The notes beneath the pieces were generated by a model that saw only the letters and a list, made by a program, of their open reading frames with translations, had not been told where the DNA came from and did not search any database. Shown here piece after piece: positions 1-5,641 of a DNA stretch of 6,184 nucleotides. Source of the DNA: Rubritepida sp. GTDB taxonomy: Bacteria > Pseudomonadota > Alphaproteobacteria > Acetobacterales > Acetobacteraceae. Position numbers and translations under genes: made by a program. How positions within the stretch are numbered: the stretch's first letter is position 1; each line of letters opens with the position of its first letter. The stretch covers positions 1 to 6,184 of the forward strand of contig SKWC01000238.1 of assembly GCA_007129145.1 (NCBI GenBank), read 5' to 3'.

Positions 1-239
1 CGCAGACGGTAGAGCAGCTTTTTGTCAGCGCGGCGGGCCCGCGCGGCTGGGGGCCGGACCGCCTCGCGCCGGGCACCCTGCCACCGGGCGGGCAGCACGC
101 AGCCCGCACCAGCGACGGGCGGGTGCAGTCGGTGCGGGTGGTGTTCGTGGATGGCAGCGCGGTCGAGATCCGGGATCTCGATGTCTGCGCAACCCCCCGG
201 CTGACCATCGGCGCCGGAGGCTTGCAGGCAGGGGGCTGA
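1..239 (+). CDS. 3' end of a small conserved protein of unknown function (partial)
   Basis: The frame starting at base 3 is open from the window edge to a TGA at 237-239 and gives the last 78 residues of a protein whose start lies outside the window. The tail contains VEQLFVSAAG near the edge, then WGPDRL, a Pro/Gly turn (LPPGG), a beta-like stretch VRVVFVDGSAVEIRDLDVC and a short C-terminal end. I recall this order (LYVS-type strand, WGPD-L, an LPPG turn, a strand ending in D-V/L-C) from small, often exported, uncharacterised alphaproteobacterial proteins with no assigned function. A signal peptide cannot be judged because the N-terminus is missing. The gene converges on the DUF3052-like gene, with only 8 bases between the two stop codons. 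The coding call rests on the open frame and the remembered motif pattern. Other frames here give only Arg/Ala-rich translations. Confidence 0.6.
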   Translation, partial: QTVEQLFVSAAGPRGWGPDRLAPGTLPPGGQHAARTSDGRVQSVRVVFVDGSAVEIRDLDVCATPRLTIGAGGLQAGG

Positions 240-254
240 GGCGCCCCTCAGCCC
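233..254. terminator. Perfect hairpin spanning two convergent stop codons
   Basis: Bases 233-241 (GGGCTGAGG) are the exact reverse complement of 246-254 (CCTCAGCCC), with a 4-base loop (CGCC). The stem can be extended by two G-U pairs in plus-strand RNA. Both stop codons, 237-239 on plus and 248-250 on minus, lie in the stem. No T-tract follows on either strand, so it is not a classical intrinsic terminator. It could still mark the 3' ends of both transcripts. The hairpin is seen directly; the termination role is inferred. Confidence 0.4.
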
Positions 255-703
255 TTGCGGGTGAGGGTCGGGATTTCCTCGCGCAGGCGGAAGCGCAGCG
301 CCGACCACACATTGTCCAGCGCCACCTGGGTGACGGGCAGCAGCCCGGCCTGGGTCAGCGGCTCCCAGCCATGGTCGCGGTCGAGGTCCGAGCGGATGGG
401 GCCGGTCTTCTTCGGATAGGCCATCCAGAGCCGGCCGCCGACCCCGTAGAGGTCGAGGACGCGGGCGGCCACCCGCGCCAGGCTGGCGCGGTCGGTGGCG
501 AAGGCCAGGATGAGTTCGGGCTCGGCCGCGTTGGTGGCCGGCAGGCCATGCTTGAAGCCGGGCGGCGGCTCCAGCACGGAGCACACCATGCCGGGCTTGA
601 AGCCGAGCTTCCGCGGGATCGAAGCTTCCAGGGCAGTGTCGATCAGGTTCCGATCCAGCGACAAATGCCGCCGGCCCCCCACACCAGATGTTGCGCGCGG
701 CAT
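248..703 (-). CDS. DUF3052-like family protein
   Basis: This is an uncharacterised soluble protein with no assigned function. From the ATG at 703 it has 151 residues. The conserved core begins with KLGFKPGM, followed by a PPPGF turn. After these come ELILAFATDRASLARVAARV, then GGRLWMAYPKKTG with DL downstream, and finally DNVWSALRFRLR near the C-terminus. This pattern (KLG-PGM, D/E-L-L-F-hydrophobic, G-LW-YPKK, WSxL+F) matches proteins annotated as DUF3052. The start is uncertain. The frame is open to a GTG at 790, but residues coded upstream of about 664 are Arg/Ala/Pro-rich like non-coding GC-rich DNA, and neither the GTG at 790 nor the ATG at 703 has a good ribosome site. A TTG at 664, preceded by a G-run, would give about 138 residues and a more typical family length. 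The gene faces the partial gene at 1-239 and is divergent from sdh. Confidence 0.75.
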   Translation of the reverse strand: MPRATSGVGGRRHLSLDRNLIDTALEASIPRKLGFKPGMVCSVLEPPPGFKHGLPATNAAEPELILAFATDRASLARVAARVLDLYGVGGRLWMAYPKKTGPIRSDLDRDHGWEPLTQAGLLPVTQVALDNVWSALRFRLREEIPTLTRKG

Positions 704-912
704 GGCCGGGGCGTGGGCCCCAGGCCTCCGGTTTGCCCGCGGCGCGCGCGCCGCCACGGACAACGCTGCCGGCCTTCCGGCCGCGGGCACCGCGCAAGGA
801 CCGAGCGCCGGAAGCCGGGGTGATCATGCCGCGCGAAAACGGGCGCGGGATGAAACAGCGGGTTCGGCACCGGCCGCGCCGAAATGCGTGGCAATCCGAT
901 GACAGCGAGGGT

Positions 913-942
913 CTTTTAGCCGCTGCGTGAGGCCAGGATCAA
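913..942 (-). promoter_or_regulatory. Weak candidate promoter reading toward the DUF3052-like gene
   Basis: On the minus strand, TTGATC (complement of 937-942) is followed after 18 bases by TAAAAG (complement of 913-918). These match the sigma-70 -35 and -10 consensus at 5/6 and 4/6 positions. Transcription would begin near 906, leaving a 5' leader of 115-240 bases depending on the true start codon. The match is visible; promoter function is inferred. Confidence 0.25.
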
Positions 943-991
943 TTCCGGAACGCCATGCCAGCCCCTCGCTGCGCGCAGGGATGCCCGCGGA

Positions 992-1020
992 TTGACGCAT
1001 TGTTCCGCCGGTGCCAACAA
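992..1020 (+). promoter_or_regulatory. Candidate sdh operon promoter
   Basis: TTGACG at 992-997 fits the alphaproteobacterial sigma-70 -35 element (TTGAC). A 17-base spacer leads to CAACAA at 1015-1020, a poor -10 match. It lies about 30 bases upstream of the putative leader ORF and 127 bases upstream of sdhC, a sensible place for the operon promoter. Only the -35 half is convincing, and no clear regulator operator could be recognised around it. Confidence 0.35.
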
Positions 1021-1041
1021 GCACGCCGAGGACGCAAAGCT

Positions 1042-1049
1042 GGAGAAGG
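1042..1049 (+). promoter_or_regulatory. Ribosome binding site of the putative sdhC leader ORF
   Basis: GGAGAAGG lies just upstream of the ATG at 1052, with GGAG six bases from the start codon. It is one of the best Shine-Dalgarno matches in the window and is the main reason to consider the short ORF translated. Confidence 0.45.
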
Positions 1050-1051
1050 CG

Positions 1052-1150
1052 ATGACGCCGCGCCATTCTACGCCGCCCAGGGCCGGCTTGGGCGGACAGC
1101 CCCTGTTCATCCGCGACTGTTGCGCCACGCCGTGCCGGAGGCGCGCATGA
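1052..1150 (+). CDS. Putative 32-residue leader peptide upstream of sdhC
   Basis: A short ORF runs from the ATG at 1052 to the TGA at 1148-1150 and encodes 32 residues. The TGA overlaps the sdhC ATG (1147-1149) as ATGA, the classic arrangement for translational coupling. A strong ribosome site (GGAG, 6-base spacing) precedes it. The peptide is basic and Pro-rich at the N-terminus (MTPRHSTPPR). It has adjacent Cys at residues 23-24 and another at 28 (DCCATPC), and ends in three Arg and an Ala. The Arg codons (CGG AGG) contain the sdhC ribosome site itself, so a ribosome finishing this ORF would sit on it. I recognise no family. It could be a regulatory uORF whose translation matters more than its product, or a chance ORF in GC-rich DNA. 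Ribosome-site quality and exact overlap favour the former; conservation is untested. Confidence 0.4.
   Translation: MTPRHSTPPRAGLGGQPLFIRDCCATPCRRRA
1137..1141 (+). promoter_or_regulatory. sdhC ribosome binding site that fixes the sdhC start
   Basis: GGAGG sits five bases before the ATG at 1147. Longer readings of the frame (from 955) and the next internal ATG (1171) lack such a site, so 1147 is the preferred start. A 5-bp stem (GCGCC at 1122-1126 with GGCGC at 1140-1144) would partly cover this site. Confidence 0.65.
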
Positions 1151-1584
1151 AGGACCCGCGCGAAGCCGGAATGGTCGGCCGCCGCACTGACGGCACGCTG
1201 GTACGCCGCCCGCTGTCGCCGCATCTGCAGGCCTATGACATGCTGCAGATGACCAGCGCCCTGTCCATCATGCACCGCATCACGGGCGCCATCTGGTCGG
1301 CGGGCACGCTGCTGCTGGTGTGGTGGCTGCTGGCCGCCGCCGCGGGCGAGGGCCACTTCGCCGCGGTGCAGTGGTTCCTCTCCTCCTTCCTGGGGCTTCT
1401 GCTGCTGTTCGGGCTCACGCTGGCGGGCTGGTACCACACGCTGGCCGGCATCCGGCACCTGGCCTGGGATGCGGGGCACGGCTTCGAGATTCCGACGGTC
1501 TATCGCACGGGGTGGGCGGTCATCATCGGCACGGGCGTGCTGACGGTGCTGACCTGGATCCTCGTCTTCATCTTCTGGGGCTGA
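1147..1584 (+). CDS. sdhC: Succinate dehydrogenase cytochrome b556 subunit SdhC
   Basis: SdhC is one of two membrane anchors of succinate:quinone oxidoreductase (complex II) in the inner membrane. With SdhD it binds haem b and ubiquinone. The 145-residue product has the family signature RPLSPHLQAY (21-30) and S-I-M-H-R-I-T-G (40-47). Ser40 and Arg44 match the E. coli SdhC quinone-site Ser27 and Arg31. YHTLAGIRH (96-104) carries the haem ligand His97, matching E. coli His84. Three membrane helices are visible at about 47-66, 75-97 and 120-143. The 21 residues before RPLSPHL are basic and somewhat longer than in many SdhC proteins, but the start is supported by GGAGG five bases upstream. The gene is first in sdhCDAB, may be coupled to a short upstream ORF, and is followed by sdhD after two bases. 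Family identity is clear. Confidence 0.95.
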   Translation: MKDPREAGMVGRRTDGTLVRRPLSPHLQAYDMLQMTSALSIMHRITGAIWSAGTLLLVWWLLAAAAGEGHFAAVQWFLSSFLGLLLLFGLTLAGWYHTLAGIRHLAWDAGHGFEIPTVYRTGWAVIIGTGVLTVLTWILVFIFWG

Positions 1585-1586
1585 GC

Positions 1587-1994
1587 ATGGCTGCCAAGGA
1601 CAGTGTGACACAGACGGCGCTGCGCTCCCCGCTCGGGCGGGTGCGGGGCCTGGGTTCGGCTCGCGGCGGCACGCATCACTGGTGGATGCAGCGGGTCACC
1701 TCGCTGGCGCTGCTGCCGCTGACGGTGTGGTTCGTGCTGGCGATGATCGGCCTGGCCGGCAAGGACCACGCCGAGACGGTGGCCTGGATCGGGCGGCCCT
1801 GGAACGCGGTGCTGCTGCTGGCGCTGATCGCGGCGGTGTTCCACCACATGGCCGCGGGGCTGCAGGTGGTGGTCGAGGACTATGTGCGGCCCGAACTGCG
1901 CCGGAAGGGGCTGATCCTGCTGATCCAGGCCGGTTGCGTGCTGCTGGCGCTGGCCTCGGCGCTTGCGGTGCTGCGCATCGCCCTCGGTTCGTAG
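1587..1994 (+). CDS. sdhD: Succinate dehydrogenase hydrophobic membrane anchor SdhD
   Basis: SdhD is the second membrane anchor of complex II, pairing with SdhC around haem b and the quinone pocket. The 135-residue protein has the alphaproteobacterial SdhD opening RVRGLGSARGGTHHWWMQR (18-36), then three hydrophobic helices at about 38-57, 72-96 and 108-131. In the second helix, HHMAAGLQVVVEDYV places His87 at the spacing of the E. coli haem ligand His71 from Asp82-Tyr83. Asp98-Tyr99 here would be the equivalent quinone-site pair. The start codon lies two bases after the sdhC stop, and the only ribosome site is a weak GGGG at the end of sdhC, so translation probably depends on coupling. After it comes a 97-base gap, the largest inside the operon. 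Residue assignments were made by aligning motifs by eye. Confidence 0.94.
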   Translation: MAAKDSVTQTALRSPLGRVRGLGSARGGTHHWWMQRVTSLALLPLTVWFVLAMIGLAGKDHAETVAWIGRPWNAVLLLALIAAVFHHMAAGLQVVVEDYVRPELRRKGLILLIQAGCVLLALASALAVLRIALGS

Positions 1995-2091
1995 CGGAAT
2001 CGGAACATATCTGGCGGGCGCGCATCGTCCGCCCACTGTGGTAAGGATGCGGCGCGGCATTGGCGCCGCCACGGATGATGGATCGGAAGCG
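1995..2091 (+). other. sdhD-sdhA intergenic gap with hairpin
   Basis: This is the one sizeable gap inside the operon. It holds a 7-bp perfect stem (GCGGCGC at 2049-2055, GCGCCGC at 2063-2069; loop GGCATTG) and a weaker 5-bp stem near 2013-2033. No T-tract follows, so a terminator is unlikely. A role in mRNA processing or stability, or in adjusting SdhAB relative to SdhCD, is possible but not shown. Confidence 0.4.
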
Positions 2092-3903
2092 ATGAACGCG
2101 ATCAGCAAGCCGTCCTTCGGGGCCTATCGTGTGGTGGACCACACCTATGACGTGGTGGTGGTGGGCGCCGGCGGGGCCGGGCTGCGCGCCACCTTCGGCA
2201 TGGGCGCGGCCGGTCTCAAGACCGCCTGCATCACCAAGGTCTTCCCCACCCGCAGCCACACCGTCGCCGCGCAGGGCGGCGTGGGTGCCGCGCTGGGCAA
2301 CATGGGCGAGGACGACTGGCGCTGGCACATGTACGACACCGTGAAGGGGTCGGACTGGCTGGGCGACCAGGACGCCATCGAATACATGTGCCGCGAGGCC
2401 ATCCCCGCCGTCATCGAGCTCGAGCACTACGGCGTGCCCTTCAGCCGCACCGAGGATGGCCGCATCTACCAGCGCCCCTTCGGCGGCCACATGAAGGACT
2501 ACGGCAAGGAGCCGGCGATGCGCGCCTGCGCCGCCGCCGACCGCACCGGCCACGCCATCCTGCACACGCTCTACCAGCAGTCGCTGAAGCATGGCTGCGA
2601 GTTCTTCGTGGAATACTTCGCCCTCGACCTGATCATGGACGATGAGGGTGTGTGCCGCGGCGTGGTGGCCTGGAACCTCGAGGACGGCACCATCCACCGC
2701 TTCCGCGCCCAGACCACGGTGCTGGCCACCGGCGGCTATGGCCGGGCCTGGTTCTCCTGCACCTCGGCGCACACCTGCACCGGTGACGGCGGCGGCATGG
2801 TGCTGCGCGCCGGCCTGCCCCTGCAGGACCAGGAATTCGTGCAGTTCCACCCCACCGGGATCTATGGCGCGGGCTGCCTCGTGACCGAGGGCGCGCGCGG
2901 CGAGGGCGGCTACCTGACCAACTCCGAGGGCGAGCGCTTCATGGAGCGCTACGCCCCCACGGCCAAGGACCTCGCGTCGCGCGACGTGGTCTCGCGCGCC
3001 ATGTCCATGGAAATCCGCGAGGGCCGCGGCTGCGGGCCGATGAAGGACCACATCCTGCTGCACCTGGAGCACCTGGGCGCGGACATCCTGCATGAGCGCC
3101 TGCCGGGCATCTCGGAGACGGCGCGCATCTTCTCGGGCGTGGACGTGACCAAGGAGCCCATCCCGATGCTGCCGACCGTCCACTACAACATGGGCGGCAT
3201 CCCGACCAACATCCACACCGAGGTGCTGCGCCCCACCCGCGACGACGAGGACGCCATCGTCCCCGGGCTGATGGCCGTGGGCGAGGCCGCCTGCGTGTCG
3301 GTGCATGGCGCGAACCGGCTGGGCACCAACTCGCTGCTCGACCTCGTGGTGTTCGGCCGCGCCGCCGCGCACCGGGCCGCCGAGACGATCAAGCCCGGCG
3401 CCTCGCAGCCGCCGCTGCCGCCCAAGGCCGGGGAGGGCAGCCTCGACCGCTTCGACCGCGTCCGCAACGCCAAGGGCTCGACCGGGACCTCCGAGATCCG
3501 GCTCGAGATGCAGCGGACCATGCAAAACCACGCCGCGGTGTTCCGCACCTCCGACCTGCTGAAGGAGGGCGTGGACAAGATGAAGAAGGTGCATGGCGGC
3601 CTGTCCGACCTGCGCGTGAGCGACCGCAGCCTGGTGTGGAACTCCGACCTGGTCGAGGCGCTGGAGCTGGACAACCTGGTCGGCAACGCGATGACCACCA
3701 TCGTCGGCGCCGAGGCGCGCAAGGAAAGCCGCGGCGCCCACGCCCAGGAAGACTACCCCGACCGCGACGACGAGAACTGGATGAAGCACACCCTCGCCTC
3801 GATGAACGAGAAGGGTGAAGTCCGCCTCGACTACCGCGGGGTGAAGATGCGCACCCTGACGAACGAGGTGCAGGTCTTCCCGCCCAAGGCGCGGGTGTAC
3901 TGA
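2092..3903 (+). CDS. sdhA: Succinate dehydrogenase flavoprotein subunit SdhA
   Basis: SdhA is the catalytic subunit of complex II. It oxidises succinate to fumarate with covalently bound FAD on the cytoplasmic side of the inner membrane, linking the TCA cycle to the respiratory chain. The product has 603 residues (E. coli 588). The dinucleotide fold VVVGAGGAGLRA is at 22-33. The FAD-linking histidine is His56 in RSHTVAAQGG. Substrate and catalytic residues line up with E. coli at a constant offset of 10-11: His253 (QFHPTG), Thr265-Glu266 (TEGARGEGG), Arg297 (SRDVV, the proton-shuttle Arg), His364 (HYNMGGIPT) and Arg409 (GANRLGTNSLLDL). The C-terminal helical and capping regions are complete. 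The start is chosen at MNAISK because the family begins shortly before the YDVVVVGAGG strand; a 43-residue upstream extension is unlike SdhA. The ribosome site (GGAAG, very close to ATG) is weak. sdhB follows after 15 bases. Confidence 0.98.
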   Translation: MNAISKPSFGAYRVVDHTYDVVVVGAGGAGLRATFGMGAAGLKTACITKVFPTRSHTVAAQGGVGAALGNMGEDDWRWHMYDTVKGSDWLGDQDAIEYMCREAIPAVIELEHYGVPFSRTEDGRIYQRPFGGHMKDYGKEPAMRACAAADRTGHAILHTLYQQSLKHGCEFFVEYFALDLIMDDEGVCRGVVAWNLEDGTIHRFRAQTTVLATGGYGRAWFSCTSAHTCTGDGGGMVLRAGLPLQDQEFVQFHPTGIYGAGCLVTEGARGEGGYLTNSEGERFMERYAPTAKDLASRDVVSRAMSMEIREGRGCGPMKDHILLHLEHLGADILHERLPGISETARIFSGVDVTKEPIPMLPTVHYNMGGIPTNIHTEVLRPTRDDEDAIVPGLMAVGEAACVSVHGANRLGTNSLLDLVVFGRAAAHRAAETIKPGASQPPLPPKAGEGSLDRFDRVRNAKGSTGTSEIRLEMQRTMQNHAAVFRTSDLLKEGVDKMKKVHGGLSDLRVSDRSLVWNSDLVEALELDNLVGNAMTTIVGAEARKESRGAHAQEDYPDRDDENWMKHTLASMNEKGEVRLDYRGVKMRTLTNEVQVFPPKARVY

Positions 3904-3918
3904 GGAAAGGATCGCGCC

Positions 3919-4701
3919 ATGGCCACCTTCACCCTGCCCAGCAATTCCCGCATCAAGCCCGGCAAGACGGTCAAGGCCGAGGCCGGCGCCGCGAATGTCA
4001 AGGCGTTCAAGATCTACCGCTGGGACCCCGACACCGGGGACAACCCGCGCACCGACACCTATGAGCTTGATCTCGACAAGTGCGGGCCGATGGTCCTGGA
4101 CGCGCTGATCAAGATCAAGAACGAGGTGGACAGCACGCTGACCTTCCGGCGCTCCTGCCGCGAGGGCATCTGCGGCTCCTGCGCGATGAACATCGACGGG
4201 CTGAACACCCTGGCCTGCCTGAAGCCCATCGACGAGGTGAAGGGCGACGTCCGCATCACGCCCCTGCCCCACCTGCCGGTGGTCAAGGACCTGGTGCCGG
4301 ACCTGACGCAGCTCTACGCGCAGTATCGCTCCATCGAGCCCTGGCTGAAGACCGAGACCCCCGCCCCGCCGGGTGAGGAGCGGCGCCAGTCCAAGGAGGA
4401 GCGCGCGAAGGTGGACGGGATGTGGGAGTGCATCCTGTGCTTCTGCTGCTCGACCTCCTGCCCCAGCTACTGGTGGAACGGCGACCGCTACCTGGGCCCG
4501 GCGATCCTGCTGGCGGCCTATCGCTGGATCGCGGACAGCCGCGACGAGGCGACGGGCGAGCGGCTCGACAATCTGGAAGACCCGTTCCGGCTGTACCGCT
4601 GCCACACCATCATGAACTGCACCCGGACCTGCCCGAAGGGGCTCAACCCGGCCGAGGCGATCGGCAAGATCAAGCAGCTGATGGTCGAGCGCCAGGGCTG
4701 A
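3919..4701 (+). CDS. sdhB: Succinate dehydrogenase iron-sulphur subunit SdhB
   Basis: SdhB passes electrons from the SdhA flavin to quinone in the membrane anchors. The 260-residue protein has all the cysteines for three clusters. Cys80, Cys85, Cys88 and Cys100 form the N-terminal [2Fe-2S] site (CREGICGSC then LAC). Cys171, Cys174, Cys177 and Cys238 are placed as the [4Fe-4S] site, and Cys181, Cys228 and Cys234 as the [3Fe-4S] site, following the E. coli pattern (CILCxCCSTSCP, CHTIMNC, CPKGLNP). SYWWNG after the first ferredoxin-like motif carries the tryptophan expected near the quinone site. It is about 20 residues longer than E. coli SdhB, mostly at the N-terminus. AAGGA, seven bases before ATG, gives a good ribosome site overlapping the region of the sdhA stop. 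It is the last gene of the operon; its stop is 15 bases from that of convergent recR. Confidence 0.98.
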   Translation: MATFTLPSNSRIKPGKTVKAEAGAANVKAFKIYRWDPDTGDNPRTDTYELDLDKCGPMVLDALIKIKNEVDSTLTFRRSCREGICGSCAMNIDGLNTLACLKPIDEVKGDVRITPLPHLPVVKDLVPDLTQLYAQYRSIEPWLKTETPAPPGEERRQSKEERAKVDGMWECILCFCCSTSCPSYWWNGDRYLGPAILLAAYRWIADSRDEATGERLDNLEDPFRLYRCHTIMNCTRTCPKGLNPAEAIGKIKQLMVERQG

Positions 4702-4716
4702 ACGCCCAGGCTGCCC

Positions 4717-5310
4717 CTACCGCCGCGCCTTCAGCGCGGCGGCCAGCGTTCCGTCATCCAGCACATCCAGCGCGCCGCCGATCGGCACGCCCTGGGCAAG
4801 CCGCGTGATCGCCACGCCGCTGGGTTCCAGCCGGTCCATCAGGTAATGCGCGGTGCTGGCGCCCTCGACGGTGGCGGGCAGTGCCAGGATCACCTCGCGC
4901 ACGCCACCCGCCGCCACGCGCTCCAGCAGAGGCCCGACCCGCAGCGCCTCCGGCCCCACGCCGCCGATGGCCGACAGCGTGCCGCCCAGCACATGGTAGC
5001 GGCCGGAATGGGCGTGGCTGCGCTCCAGCGCCCAGAGGTCGGCCACGCCCTCGACCACGCAGATCACGCCGGGGTCGCGCTCGGCGTCGGCGCAGATGCG
5101 GCAGGGGTCGTGGGAGTCGAGATTGCCGCAGATGCCGCAGGGCCGCACAGCGGCGGCGGCCGCGCGGAGTGCGTCGGCCAGCGGCAGCATGCGGCTTTCG
5201 GGCTCCATCAGCATGCGCAGCGCGGCGCGGCGCGCGCTGCGCCGGCCGAGGCCGGGCAGCTTCGCCAGCAGCGCCACCAGATGCTCGATGGCGTCATGGC
5301 CCGCGGCCAT
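4717..5310 (-). CDS. recR: Recombination protein RecR
   Basis: RecR works with RecO (and RecF) to load RecA at single-stranded gaps in recombinational DNA repair. The 197-residue product (E. coli 201) shows the full domain order. An N-terminal helix-hairpin-helix comes first (ALLAKLPGLGRRSARRAAL, about 13-31). The zinc finger has Cys58, Cys61, Cys70 and Cys73. A Toprim domain follows, starting near VICVVEGVADLWALE (82-96) and including YHVLGGTLSAIGGVGPEAL. The C-terminal ATVEG and RLAQGVPIGGALDVLDDGTL motifs complete it. The start at MAAGHDAIEHL is chosen because the frame extends upstream only into sequence overlapping ybaB that codes Arg/Trp-rich nonsense. It begins seven bases after the ybaB stop with no strong ribosome site, so coupling to ybaB is likely. 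The EGVAD Toprim variant is slightly unusual but keeps the acidic residues. Confidence 0.96.
   Translation of the reverse strand: MAAGHDAIEHLVALLAKLPGLGRRSARRAALRMLMEPESRMLPLADALRAAAAAVRPCGICGNLDSHDPCRICADAERDPGVICVVEGVADLWALERSHAHSGRYHVLGGTLSAIGGVGPEALRVGPLLERVAAGGVREVILALPATVEGASTAHYLMDRLEPSGVAITRLAQGVPIGGALDVLDDGTLAAALKARR
4720..4742. terminator. Perfect hairpin at the sdhB/recR convergent junction
   Basis: CCGCCGCGC at 4720-4728 is the exact reverse complement of GCGCGGCGG at 4734-4742, with a 5-base loop (CTTCA). It lies within the last codons of recR, 19 bases past the sdhB stop. No T-run follows on either strand. It may define the sdh mRNA 3' end or act for both transcripts; termination is inferred only. 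Confidence 0.35.
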
Positions 5311-5317
5311 GGCGGTG

Positions 5318-5641
5318 TCAGAAGGGCAGCTTGAGACCGGGCGGCAGCCCCATGCCGGCCGTGGCCTTCTGCATCTCCTCGGCCATCGTCGCCTCGACCT
5401 TCTGCTTGGCGTCGGCATGGGCCGCCACCAGCAGGTCCTCCAGCACCTCGCGGTCATCGGCGGTCATCAGCGAAGGGTCGATCGTGACGCGGCGCAGATC
5501 GCCCTTGCCGGTGAGGCGCACGGTGACCATGCCGGCGCCGGCCTGGCCCTCCACCTCGGTGGCTTCCAGCTTCGCCTGCATCTCCGCCATGCGGGTCTGC
5601 ATCTGCTGGGCCTGCTTCAGCATGTTGCCGAGATTCTTCAC
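5318..5641 (-). CDS. ybaB: YbaB/EbfC family nucleoid-associated protein
   Basis: Proteins of this family are small dimeric DNA-binding, nucleoid-associated proteins, commonly encoded between dnaX and recR. The product has 107 residues (E. coli YbaB 109). It opens with the typical MKNLGNMLKQAQQMQTRM helix and AEMQAKLEATEVEG. The central strand region follows (GAGMVTVRLTGKGDLRRVTIDPSLM), then a long helix (DDREVLEDLLVAAHADAKQKVEATMAEEM) and a Gly/Pro tail ending GLKLPF. The start codon is GTG, directly abutting the dnaX TGA (TGAGTG), with a near-ideal GAGGAGG five bases upstream inside the last dnaX codons. recR begins seven bases after its stop. The three genes are almost certainly co-transcribed. 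Confidence 0.95.
   Translation of the reverse strand: MKNLGNMLKQAQQMQTRMAEMQAKLEATEVEGQAGAGMVTVRLTGKGDLRRVTIDPSLMTADDREVLEDLLVAAHADAKQKVEATMAEEMQKATAGMGLPPGLKLPF

Larger units (their letters stand above)
704..1051. other. Gene-free divergent region between the DUF3052-like gene and the sdh leader
   Basis: About 350 bases hold no convincing protein gene. The open frames here translate to Arg/Ala/Pro-rich sequence and lack ribosome sites. The part nearest the DUF3052-like gene is dense in GC palindromes: a 16-base perfect palindrome at 739-754, and a GCCGG/CCGGC hairpin near 770. A 6-bp hairpin (829-834 with 843-848) lies further on. The less GC-rich stretch at about 905-1020 is the best place for promoters in both directions. 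No tRNA, repeat array or mobile-element end was seen. Confidence 0.6.

Noticed and set aside
943..950. Palindrome TTCCGGAA upstream of sdh as a possible operator.
   Set aside because: It is only eight bases with no second copy nearby and no match to a regulator site I could name with confidence.
955..1146. A longer sdhC reading from the ATG at 955.
   Set aside because: The extra 64 residues are unlike any SdhC and the upstream ATG has no ribosome site, whereas the ATG at 1147 has GGAGG at ideal spacing.
916..1611. A 231-codon minus-strand open frame antisense to sdhC.
   Set aside because: Gln/Arg/Pro-rich shadow of sdhC with no recognisable motif.
1963..2091. An N-terminal extension of SdhA by 43 residues.
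   Set aside because: It would overlap the end of sdhD and code sequence unlike the family; MNAISK, just before the FAD-binding strand, fits better.
2075..2095. A tiny ORF of six codons ending ATGA over the sdhA start, resembling the sdhC arrangement.
   Set aside because: It has no ribosome site and is too short to mean anything; the overlap arises simply because the sdhA second codon begins with A.
1696..4605. A 969-codon open frame on the minus strand, antisense to sdhD, sdhA and sdhB.
   Set aside because: It lies opposite genes with complete active sites. Its translation is His/Ala/Gly/Val-rich with no domain, as expected when GC-rich codon use removes stops from the antisense frame. No ribosome site or family match supports it.
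5311..5457. An N-terminal extension of RecR by 49 residues.
   Set aside because: It overlaps ybaB and is Arg/Trp-rich nonsense; the family N-terminus matches the ATG at 5310.
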